Origin: CAVUCH01 sp963739995
GTDB taxonomy: Bacteria; Acidobacteriota; Vicinamibacteria; Vicinamibacterales; JAENWD01
DNA: 64,000 nucleotides
Direction: 5' to 3'
Assembly (NCBI GenBank): GCA_963739995.1
Contig: CAVUCH010000013.1
Coordinates: forward strand, 1 to 64,000
Part shown: positions 26,125 to 33,188 of the stretch, one piece after another
Layout of the letters: each line of letters opens with the position of its first letter
Numbering within the stretch: position 1 is the first letter of the stretch
Made by a program: the position numbers and the translations under genes
Notes under the pieces: generated by a model
Told to the model about the DNA's origin: nothing
Seen by the model: the letters and a program-made list of their open reading frames with translations, nothing else
Database searches by the model: none

Positions 26125-26850
26125 TTACAGCTGAGGGTCCGGTCGCGGGGCCGTGCCGGCCCGGCGGTCGAGCCGGCGCAGCGCGTCGGTCGCAAGCCAC
26201 CCCAAGGCCAACAGGACGCCCAAGGTCAGGCCGATCCCGATCAGCGCCTGACCGCTGCGTTCCGGGTGTTCGAGATCGAACCGCGCGAGGCCGGCCCCGA
26301 CGACCACCGCCGCCCCGGCACGCGGCGCAATCCCAAGCACCGTCCCGACAAGGAACGGCAGAAAGTCCACGGCGCTCGAGGCCAGCAGCACGTTGCTCAG
26401 GGCGAACGGCGAGCTTGGGGGAAGACGGACCAGCATCACCACCATTACCGCCTTCAAGAACCCGCTCCGCACGAAAGCGTCGTGGATTGCGAGGCCGCGG
26501 GGATACTCGTGCAGGACGGCGACGAGCCGCTCGCCCGATAGCTGCCTCGCGAGCGCGAAGCCGATGGCAGCTGCGCCCGCAAAGCCTGCCAGCGTTGCCG
26601 GCAAACCCGTCCAGACGCCAAAGGCCCATCCTCCGAGCACGGCCGGCGTGTAGGTCGGCAGCAGCGCAAAGCCGCCGCAGAGCGCAAACATGGTGACGAA
26701 CACGAGGAGGCCACGCTCATGGTCGGCGCGCAGCCAGGCGCAGGAATACGGGATGGTGGCGAGCAGGATCAGGCTGCCGCCGGGTGGCAGCACCGTGGCA
26801 AGCAACGGCAGCGGCCCCAACTCACGAAGGTGTCGCACGAGACCGCGCAC
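26125..26850 (-). CDS. TVP38/TMEM64-type VTT-domain membrane protein
   Basis: A 241-aa polytopic membrane protein with a GTG start. The central YTPAVLGGWAFGVWTGLPAT and the region from VVMLVRLPPSSPFALSNVLL to FLVGTVLGIAPR fit the VTT (SNARE-associated/DedA-like) fold, in which two re-entrant loops surround a conserved Arg-Pro. Related proteins act as lipid scramblases or undecaprenyl-phosphate flippases; function here is only inferred from the family. It converges on tatA. Confidence 0.8.
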   Translation of the reverse strand: MRGLVRHLRELGPLPLLATVLPPGGSLILLATIPYSCAWLRADHERGLLVFVTMFALCGGFALLPTYTPAVLGGWAFGVWTGLPATLAGFAGAAAIGFALARQLSGERLVAVLHEYPRGLAIHDAFVRSGFLKAVMVVMLVRLPPSSPFALSNVLLASSAVDFLPFLVGTVLGIAPRAGAAVVVGAGLARFDLEHPERSGQALIGIGLTLGVLLALGWLATDALRRLDRRAGTAPRPDPQL

Positions 26851-27208
26851 GGCAGGACGCTACAGGCGGGCGCGATGGGCGTCAAGCGCGGACCCTGCGC
26901 CTCAACTCGGGGATTTTGGGCGGACACCAATCGGATGTCGGGGCGGGGCGCGAGGTATCATCCGACCTCATCTGGCTGGGCTCCGCGTAGAGCTCCTTGC
27001 GTCACCTCGTCGCGCTTGCTACGATCGCAGGGTAGCCGTCGACCCGACCCGTTCCTTAGAGGCCACACTTCAAACTCTGGGTGGCCAGCGGCGCCCCCGG
27101 GCCGGTGGCCCGCCGTTTTCGGACAGTATCGCGCGCGATCGCCGGATGATCGCCGCAAGGCGTTGCCCCTGCGCGTGGACGGGTGCGGCGGCGCCAGAGG
27201 AGTGAAGC
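26851..27208. other. Intergenic region, no gene seen
   Basis: 358 bp between divergent genes. Short hairpins are present (for example GGCCAC ... GTGGCC at about 27061-27088), but no tRNA, ORF of merit or clear promoter was recognised. GAGGAG near 27200 is the ribosome binding site of the next gene. Confidence 0.5.
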
Positions 27209-27445
27209 ATGGCCAATCGATCCCGACCAACGCTGCAGAAGCGAGAACGGGAGAAGGCGCGAATGGAGCGCCAGCGCCAGAAGGAGCAGCGGCGCCAGGA
27301 CACCAAGGAGCGGCGTTCGAACGAAGGACCCCGTCCTTCGGGTGAAGACCCTGACCTGGCCGGTATCACTCCCGGTCCGCAGCCGCTCGCAGACTGGCAG
27401 ATCGACGAGACAGCCGAAGCGGCTGATGCCGAGCCGAAGTCCTGA
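27209..27445 (+). CDS. Small highly charged conserved-type protein
   Basis: A 78-aa protein. Residues 1-40 are strongly basic (RPTLQKREREKARMERQRQKEQR, a likely single charged helix), followed by an acidic Pro-rich tail ending ADWQIDETAEAADAEPKS. A strong GAGGAG precedes the ATG. No domain is recognised. The gene lies only 6 nt before an acetyltransferase-like gene, indicating an operon. The charge pattern suggests nucleic-acid or ribosome association, but that is speculative. Confidence 0.65.
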   Translation: MANRSRPTLQKREREKARMERQRQKEQRRQDTKERRSNEGPRPSGEDPDLAGITPGPQPLADWQIDETAEAADAEPKS

Positions 27446-27451
27446 CCCGCC

Positions 27452-28042
27452 GTGGAGTACCTGATCAAGCAGTACCCGCTCGAGCAAGGCGCCCTGGAAA
27501 TTCAGTATCTGGAAGAATTCTTCGGCGAGTTTCCACGCAAGAAGACCGCAGCTGAGATCGTTCGACGCCTCGTCGGGCGAGAGCACCTGCTTCTCATGGC
27601 CGAGGCGCCACTCCCGTCCGATCCTGGCATCATCGTTCCTGCGTCCTACAAGGTGATGCACGAGCTCCGTGCAACCGAGACCGAGCCGAAACTGCGCGAC
27701 CTCGTGGATCGGCTGGCGGGCTGCCTCGTCTTCGAGGGCCGCAAGGTGCTGTACACCTGGATCGGCGGGACCCGGAGGGACTGGCGCGGGCAGGGACACT
27801 TCCGCGCCCTCACCGAAGAGAGCGAAGCCTGGGCCTTCGCGTCCGGCTACGATGAGGTGGTCGTCAAGACGAAGAACAAGTTCTTCGAGATGCGCAGCAC
27901 GCTGGACAAGCTCCGCTTCGAGGTGATCAAGTTTGAACGCCATCCCGAAGACGGCGGCGAGTCGAAAGTCTATCTGAGCAAGAAGCTGCACGCAGGCGTC
28001 CTGCAGGGTCACCGCTCCATGCGGACCGTCGTGCAGGTGTGA
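27452..28042 (+). CDS. GNAT-like N-acetyltransferase
   Basis: A 196-aa protein from a GTG at 27452. VLYTWIGGTRRDWRGQGHFRALTEESEAWA is the GNAT core: the RRDWRGQGHF loop corresponds to the acetyl-CoA-binding R/QxxGxG/A motif, and the following helix and YDEVVVKTKNKFFEMRSTLDKLRFEV form the end of the fold. The N-terminal third is less typical. The substrate is unknown. It is coupled to the upstream 78-aa gene. Confidence 0.75.
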   Translation: MEYLIKQYPLEQGALEIQYLEEFFGEFPRKKTAAEIVRRLVGREHLLLMAEAPLPSDPGIIVPASYKVMHELRATETEPKLRDLVDRLAGCLVFEGRKVLYTWIGGTRRDWRGQGHFRALTEESEAWAFASGYDEVVVKTKNKFFEMRSTLDKLRFEVIKFERHPEDGGESKVYLSKKLHAGVLQGHRSMRTVVQV

Positions 28043-28187
28043 GACCCGATCGAGCTCCACGCACACCGGGCATGCCAGCCCGGGTTCCAGGCTCAAAGGA
28101 TGTGGTCATCGGCCCAGGCCGAAGTGACCGATAAACCAGGCAGCCTGCTAGTATGAAGTCTCCAGCCAGGTTCAACACGACACAACG

Positions 28188-29426
28188 ATGCACGCCGCAA
28201 GACTCCACAGGACGGTTGGCGTAAAGGTCGGGCGTGTCCAGGTCGGGGGCGGTGCGCCCGTGGTCGTCCAGTCGATGACCATGACCGACACGGCAGACGC
28301 ACGCGCTACCGCTCAGCAGGTCATCGAGCTCGCTGAGGCCGGCTCGGAAATGGTCCGGGTCACCGTCAATCTGCCCGAGGCAGCGACAGTGGTGCCCGAG
28401 ATCAAGCGGCGGCTGCTCGATGCCGGCTGCACCGTCCCACTCATTGGCGACTTCCACTACAACGGACATCTGCTCCTGACGCGCTACCCGGCGTGCGCGG
28501 CTGCGCTGGACAAGTACCGCATCAACCCCGGCAACGTGGGCACGGGGCGGCGGAGGGATGAGCAGTTCACCACCATCTGCAAGGTGGCGGGCGACCAAGG
28601 GAAGCCGGTGCGCATCGGCGTCAATGGCGGCTCTCTCAACCAGGAGCTCGTCATGCAGCAGATGCAGGAGAACACCGACAGGAACCTCGGGCTCACATCC
28701 GAGCAGATCCTGAACGCGTGCATGGTGCTCTCGGCGTTGCAGTCCACGGAGCTGGCGCAGGAGGCCGGCCTGCGGCGCGACCAGATCATCATTTCGTGCA
28801 AGGTATCGCGGCCTCGCGATCTCGTCGACATCTACCGCGACCTCGCCCGCAAGACTGAGCAGCCGCTGCATCTGGGACTCACCGAGGCCGGGATGGGGAT
28901 GAAAGGGCTGGTCTGGTCGGCTACGGCCATGGGGATTCTGCTGAACGAGGGGATCGGCGACACGATCCGGGTCTCGCTCACCCCGCGGCCGGGCGGCGAT
29001 CGCCGCGACGAGGTGTACGCCGCGTGCGAGATCCTGCAGGCGCTCGGGGTCCGCGCGTTCTCGCCGAGCGTGACCGCGTGTCCGGGCTGCGGCCGAACCA
29101 CGAGCTCCACCTTCCAGGAACTCGCCGAACGCGTGCAGGCCTACGTTCGCGAGCAGATGCCGGATTGGAAGGGGCGCTACGAGGGGGTCGAGTCGCTCAC
29201 CCTTGCTGTGATGGGATGCGTCGTCAACGGTCCCGGCGAGTCGAAGGCCGCCAACATCGGTATCAGCCTGCCAGGCACCGGCGAGGCACCGAACTGCCCG
29301 GTGTTCATCGACGGCGAGCACGTAGACACCTTCAGGGGCACGTACGAAGAGCTCGCCGCAGCGTTCCAGCGGGTCATCGACGAGTACGTCGACCGGAAGT
29401 ATCCCCGCAAGCCGGTCACGGTGTGA
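28188..29426 (+). CDS. ispG: 4-hydroxy-3-methylbut-2-en-1-yl diphosphate synthase (MEP pathway)
   Basis: A 412-aa enzyme converting MEcPP to HMBPP with a 4Fe-4S cluster. The N-terminal TIM barrel is recognisable (VVVQSMTMTDTADA, LIGDFHYNGHLLL, RINPGNVGTG, VNGGSLNQ). The cluster ligands Cys298-x2-Cys301 (CPGCGRT), Cys344 and Glu351 (GCVVNGPGES) are all present. Length and motifs agree with the bacterial form lacking the plant insert. A TAGTAT box about 40 bp upstream may be part of its promoter. It is an essential isoprenoid gene, so the region is core chromosome. Confidence 0.96.
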   Translation: MHAARLHRTVGVKVGRVQVGGGAPVVVQSMTMTDTADARATAQQVIELAEAGSEMVRVTVNLPEAATVVPEIKRRLLDAGCTVPLIGDFHYNGHLLLTRYPACAAALDKYRINPGNVGTGRRRDEQFTTICKVAGDQGKPVRIGVNGGSLNQELVMQQMQENTDRNLGLTSEQILNACMVLSALQSTELAQEAGLRRDQIIISCKVSRPRDLVDIYRDLARKTEQPLHLGLTEAGMGMKGLVWSATAMGILLNEGIGDTIRVSLTPRPGGDRRDEVYAACEILQALGVRAFSPSVTACPGCGRTTSSTFQELAERVQAYVREQMPDWKGRYEGVESLTLAVMGCVVNGPGESKAANIGISLPGTGEAPNCPVFIDGEHVDTFRGTYEELAAAFQRVIDEYVDRKYPRKPVTV

Positions 29427-29432
29427 GCTTGC

Positions 29433-29530
29433 GAATGCACAATGCAGAATGCACGATGCACAATGTAAGACGGCAGCTCCTGATTGTGCATCCTGCAATT
29501 GTGCATTCTGCATCGTGCATTGTGCATTGT
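29433..29530. repeat. TGCACAATGCAGAATGCA-type inverted repeat, left copy
   Basis: The left arm (29433-29466) is made of AATGCACAATGCAGAATGCA-like 10-base units; the right arm (29483-29530) is the inverse (TGTGCATTCTGCATCGTGCA). Together they form a long imperfect hairpin directly after ispG. A second such structure lies at 29835-29982. Confidence 0.8.
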
Positions 29531-29545
29531 TTCCCCGTCCTGTAA

Positions 29546-29828
29546 GTGCCTCATCATCACGTCTACGTCGTCTACCTGCGCAACCCGAAGCGTGACGGGC
29601 GCGCCGGGTACTGACGTGGGCATGACCGGCCTCACGCCCGACCAGCGGTTCGCGAATCACAAGAACGGGATCAAGGCGGCTGGCGTCGTGAAGCGGTTCG
29701 GCGAGCGGCTCGTGCCGAAGCTCTATGCGCACCTCAATCCGATGACGTACGGGCAGGCGCTGAAGATGGAGCAGCAGCTGGCCGAAGAACTACGCGCGGC
29801 AGGCTACGTGGTGTTCGGAGGGCACTAA
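29546..29828 (+). pseudogene. GIY-YIG-like nuclease-domain protein, frame-broken, between inverted repeats
   Basis: From a GTG at 29546 the frame gives HHHVYVVYLRNPKRDGRAGY, then a TGA. Removing one base (G at about 29612) restores YYVGMTGLTPDQRFANHKNG followed by RLVPKLYAHLNPMTYGQAL and EQQLAEELRAAGYVVFGGH. The pattern VYVVYL ... GYYVGMTG ... RFANHKNG is that of GIY-YIG domains (Y-V-Y ... Y-V-G), with a C-terminal helix containing a Glu in the expected place (KMEQQLAEEL). Total length is about 93 aa. It lies exactly between two palindromic repeat structures, which is unusual. It may be a small repair or mobile nuclease; its function is unknown. Confidence 0.65.
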
Positions 29829-29834
29829 CTCGCG

Positions 29835-29982
29835 CAATGCACGATGCACAATGCAAAATGCACAATTCAGAAAGGCCAGTCCCAAACCACAGGTTGTTTC
29901 CCTAATCCACAGATCGTGGGATGTTCGTGACTCGAAGCATCTCGTTGTGCATTCTGCATTCTGCATTGTGCATTGTGCATTA
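29835..29982. repeat. TGCACAATGCA-type inverted repeat, right copy
   Basis: The left arm (29835-29868) of CAATGCACGATGCACAATGC units and the right arm (29945-29982) of TTGTGCATTCTGCATTCTGC units are inverse to each other and flank about 75 bp of unrelated sequence. It starts seven bases after the GIY-YIG-like frame ends and stops just before the topoisomerase gene. Confidence 0.8.
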
Positions 29983-29991
29983 CACGTGTCG

Positions 29992-31080
29992 CTAAGCCGC
30001 CTTCTCCTTCTCCAGACGCTTCCGCAGGAACTTCAGCACCGACAGTTCATCCGGCTCGAGGTCGTCTGAATCGGCAATTGCCGCGGAGGCGCGCTGCTCC
30101 AGCGTGTCGAGCAGCGAGCGATCGAGATACGCGTCGATGATCGCGGGGTGGATGTAACACTTGCGGCACACCGATTTGGTGTTGCCCAGCAGGCCGGCCA
30201 CCGCCTCGATCGCCTGCAGCAGGTTCTTCTTGGCCTCCGTCGCGGTTTCGGAAGGCAGCTCGCGCAGGGCGCGCGCGGCAAGTACCGTCCCCGACCACGT
30301 GCGGAAGTCTTTGGCGGTGAAGTCCTCGCCCGTGATCTCTCGCAGGTATTGGTTCACGTCGGACGAGTCGACGACCTGCCGCGTGCCGGTCTCGTCGACG
30401 TACTGAAACAACTCGAAGCCCGGCAGATCGCGGCACCGCTTGACGATGGAGGCGAGCTTGCGGTTCCGCAGATCGATCGCATGTGACTTGCCGCTCTTCC
30501 CGCGGAACTCGAACCGGACCGTGGAGCCGTTGACGGCGACGTGCCGGTCACGCATGGTGGTGAGACCGAACGAGTTGTTCTGCTTCGCGTACTCGTCGTT
30601 GCCGACACGAATGAGGGTCTTCTCGAGCAGCTGGACCACCGTGGCGAGCACCTTCTCTCGTGGCAGCCCCGGCAGGGCGAGGTCCTGCCCGGTGCGGGCG
30701 CGGATCCTCGGGAGGGCTTCGCCGAAGGCAATCATGCGGTGGTATTTGGTCTCGTCGCGCACCTCGCGCCAGCGTGTGTGATAGCGGTACTGTTTCCGGC
30801 CTTTGGCGTCGCGGCCGGTTGCCTGCACGTGGCCCTTTGGGGAGGGGCAGATCCAGACGTCGGTCCACGCCGGCGGAATGGCCAGCTTCCGCATCCGTGT
30901 CAGCGTCTCCTCACCGGTGAGGGTCGTCCCGTCTGGGGCCTTGAACACCCAACCAAGAGGCCCCATCTCGCGACGAATACCCGAGGACAGGTCGGAGACA
31001 TACCGGAGCCCTGCCGCGCGCGCCGAGTCGACCGGCTGTTCGGACTCGGTTGCTGCTTTCCGTCGCGTACGACTGGCCAT
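29992..31080 (-). CDS. DNA topoisomerase IB (poxvirus/bacterial type)
   Basis: A 362-aa type IB topoisomerase, relaxing both positive and negative supercoils through a 3'-phosphotyrosine. Motifs include IPPAWTDVWICPSPKGHVQATGRD (N-terminal domain), LIRVGNDEYAKQNNSFGLTT with the catalytic Arg, FRGKSGK with the catalytic Lys, EDFTAKDFRTWSGT, and CRKCYIHPAIIDAY with the nucleophile Tyr309. The ATG at 31080 (MASRTRRK) is preferred over an upstream in-frame start. Bacterial TopIB genes occur sporadically, so lateral spread is likely in the family's history, though base composition here is like the neighbours. Confidence 0.94.
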   Translation of the reverse strand: MASRTRRKAATESEQPVDSARAAGLRYVSDLSSGIRREMGPLGWVFKAPDGTTLTGEETLTRMRKLAIPPAWTDVWICPSPKGHVQATGRDAKGRKQYRYHTRWREVRDETKYHRMIAFGEALPRIRARTGQDLALPGLPREKVLATVVQLLEKTLIRVGNDEYAKQNNSFGLTTMRDRHVAVNGSTVRFEFRGKSGKSHAIDLRNRKLASIVKRCRDLPGFELFQYVDETGTRQVVDSSDVNQYLREITGEDFTAKDFRTWSGTVLAARALRELPSETATEAKKNLLQAIEAVAGLLGNTKSVCRKCYIHPAIIDAYLDRSLLDTLEQRASAAIADSDDLEPDELSVLKFLRKRLEKEKAA

Positions 31081-31165
31081 AATATGCCGGGACGCCAGCA
31101 GGGTCCGTGCCAAGGTGGCGATCCGGCTGCCCGTCGAGCAATGCGTTCCAAGGGCGTACAACACT

Positions 31166-31191
31166 GGGACCCGGCCTTCGCGCCGGGTCCC
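31166..31191 (-). terminator. Strong hairpin downstream of the BON lipoprotein
   Basis: GGGACCCGGC, loop CTTCGC, GCCGGGTCCC: a perfect 10-bp stem that begins 21 nt after the stop codon of the minus-strand gene. There is no T-tract. Confidence 0.6.
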
Positions 31192-31212
31192 CCGTGTACC
31201 GCGCCACGTGCG

Positions 31213-31731
31213 CTAGTTGCTCGCGTCGATTTCCAGGCCGTTGGCAAAGTCCTTCACGCCAGGGGCGCTCTTGACCAGCTCAGCAACCCGATTCTTCTCC
31301 GCGGCCGATCGCACTTTGCCCTTGACGGTCACCACGCCGTTGTTCACGTCGAAGTTGATGTCCCGATCGGTCAGCGTCGTGTCCCGGTCGACCATCTCGG
31401 ACAACCGATCGCGGATCTGCCCGTCAAAGTTGTCGGCGGTGGACTCGTTCATGTCCTCCACCGTGAGCTCGTTGAGCACCTTCCCGCTGGTCCCTACCGC
31501 AGCAGAAGCTACCTGTTCGGCGCGCTGGCGCTCAGCGGTCGAGTCGACGGACCCCTTCAGATGGACGATGTTCTCCTTCTTGTCCCAGTCGACGTTCACG
31601 TCTTCGATGTCCGCCTGTTTGAGGGAGTCCTGCACCTGCTCCTTGACGTCCGGGCCGCGGTTACACGCGTAGCTCAGCGGTGCGCCTACGAGCAGGATCG
31701 ACATTGTAGCCGCCTGAATTCCCCTTTTCAT
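31213..31731 (-). CDS. Double BON-domain exported protein (OsmY-like)
   Basis: A 172-aa protein with a signal peptide ending PLSYAC, which may serve as a lipobox. Two BON domains follow (about 30-95 and 105-170): VNVDWDKKENIVHLKGSVDS and INFDVNNGVVTVKGKVRS are the paired beta-strand cores, with EKNRVAELVKSAPGVKDFANGLEI closing the second. BON proteins bind phospholipid and protect the envelope under osmotic or other stress. GGAGG lies seven bases before the ATG. A strong hairpin follows the gene. Confidence 0.88.
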   Translation of the reverse strand: MKRGIQAATMSILLVGAPLSYACNRGPDVKEQVQDSLKQADIEDVNVDWDKKENIVHLKGSVDSTAERQRAEQVASAAVGTSGKVLNELTVEDMNESTADNFDGQIRDRLSEMVDRDTTLTDRDINFDVNNGVVTVKGKVRSAAEKNRVAELVKSAPGVKDFANGLEIDASN

Positions 31732-31851
31732 TGCTCTACCTCCAGCGGCTGGGCCGCGACACCGTAACGAGCAAGAGCGGGGCCGTTATGCGGCGTCAGC
31801 GACCCCAGACGACCTTCGGATCGCCGACTTTTCGCCCACACCCCGACATTT

Positions 31852-33129
31852 TCACTTCGTCGGCGGGACGGGCACGAGCCCCGCCTCGCGCCCGGTGATC
31901 AGTCGCACGCTGCGCTGGTACGAAATGTATGCGCCCGCCCACTGAATGAGCACCATCACCCGGTTGCGAAACCCCACCAGGTTCATGATGTGCACGAACA
32001 GCCAGACCAGCCACCCGATCAGTCCGGACAGGTGGATGCGTCCCAGCTTCGCAATGGCCGCGGCGCGGCCGATGGTCGCCATCATCCCGGGATCGTGGTA
32101 CACGAATGGCTTCATCGGCTGCCCCGCGATGTGCCGCACGATGTTCGTGGCGGCGTGCCGGGCCTGCTGCTGCGCAACCGGTGCAACACCCGGGAGCGGT
32201 TGCCCATCCGCGCCGTGCAAGAGCGCAAGATCACCGATCACGTACAGCTCGGGGTGACCAGCCAGGTGGAGTTCGGGTTCGATGGGCACGCGTCCGACGG
32301 GATCCAGCGGAACGCCGAGCGACCGGGCCAGCGGGGACGCGGCGACCCCGGCGGCCCAGATCACGGTTCCCGCCTCGAGCCGGCGGTCGCCCATCGCGAC
32401 GCCGCCTTCGTCGACCGAGGTCACACGCGTGTTCTCCCATACCTCGATACGCAGCCGCTCGAGCGACCGGCGCGCCGCGTCCCGGAGATCCTCCGGAAAT
32501 GTCGAGAGGATGCTCGGTCCCGCCTCAATCAGTACGACACGCGATTGCGCCGTCGAAATCGACCGGAACTCGTGAGCGAGCGTGTGGCGCGCGATCTCGG
32601 CAATGGCTCCGGCCATCTCGACACCCGTCGGGCCGCCCCCGATGACTGCGAATGTCAGGAGCCGCTGCCGCAACTCGGAGTCCTCCTCACGCTCGGCAAT
32701 CTCGTACGCCAGCAGCGTCCGCCGCCGGATCTCGAGGGCATCGTCCAGCGACTTGAGCCCGGGCGCGACTGCTTCCCACTCGGGATGCCCGAAGTACGCG
32801 TGGGTCGCCCCGGTGGCCACGATGAGATAGTCATATGTGATGGTGCCCTCGTTCAGCGTGACGGTCCGTGTTGCGGGATCGATCGCTGTGGCCGCCGCGA
32901 GCAGCACGCGCACGTTCTGCTGCCGGCGGAGAATCCAGCGGATGGGCGAGGCGATATTCCCCGGCGAGAGTCCGGCTGTCGCGACCTGGTACAGCAGCGG
33001 TTGGAAGAGGTGGTGATTGCGGCGGTCGAGCAGGGTGAGACGGACCGGCGCGCGCTTCAGGGCCTGGGCCGCGGCGAGGCCGCCGAAGCCTCCGCCGATG
33101 ATCACGATATGTGGTGCGTCATCAGGCAT
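31852..33129 (-). CDS. ndh: Type II NADH dehydrogenase (NDH-2)
   Basis: A 425-aa flavoprotein. The FAD-binding HIVIIGGGFGGLAAAQAL opens the protein, LLDRRNHHLFQPLLYQVATAGLSP is the diagnostic NDH-2 segment, FAVIGGGPTGVEMAGAIAE is the NADH-binding fold, and LYVIGDLALLHGADGQPLPGVAPVAQQQARH closes the FAD site. The C-terminal amphipathic and hydrophobic region (LSGLIGWLVWLFVHIMNLVGF) is the membrane anchor. It transfers electrons from NADH to quinone without proton pumping. The ATG at 33129 is set by the family start. It is divergent from the molybdopterin oxidoreductase, sharing 59 bp. Confidence 0.93.
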   Translation of the reverse strand: MPDDAPHIVIIGGGFGGLAAAQALKRAPVRLTLLDRRNHHLFQPLLYQVATAGLSPGNIASPIRWILRRQQNVRVLLAAATAIDPATRTVTLNEGTITYDYLIVATGATHAYFGHPEWEAVAPGLKSLDDALEIRRRTLLAYEIAEREEDSELRQRLLTFAVIGGGPTGVEMAGAIAEIARHTLAHEFRSISTAQSRVVLIEAGPSILSTFPEDLRDAARRSLERLRIEVWENTRVTSVDEGGVAMGDRRLEAGTVIWAAGVAASPLARSLGVPLDPVGRVPIEPELHLAGHPELYVIGDLALLHGADGQPLPGVAPVAQQQARHAATNIVRHIAGQPMKPFVYHDPGMMATIGRAAAIAKLGRIHLSGLIGWLVWLFVHIMNLVGFRNRVMVLIQWAGAYISYQRSVRLITGREAGLVPVPPTK

Positions 33130-33172
33130 ACGCGCTACATCCCTGGGGGAAGTCGGGTGCGTTCGGACCGGT

Positions 33173-33182
33173 AGTGTACACT
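33173..33182 (+). promoter_or_regulatory. Palindrome containing a TACACT -10 box before a probable leaderless start
   Basis: AGTGTACACT is a perfect 10-bp palindrome. Its right half gives TACACT (33177-33182), followed by six bases and then the ATG at 33189, so transcription would begin at or next to the start codon. No Shine-Dalgarno exists. A repressor bound to the palindrome would block this promoter. Confidence 0.45.
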
Positions 33183-33188
33183 TCGCAA

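Noticed and set aside
27057..27090. Possible tRNA T-arm (CTTCAAACTC between GGCCAC/GTGGCC)
   Set aside because: The remaining tRNA arms and an acceptor stem cannot be built around it.
29606..29616. TGA in the GIY-YIG-like gene as another selenocysteine codon
   Set aside because: Sequence after the TGA in the same frame is not conserved; the family continues in the next frame after removing one base, so this is a frameshift.
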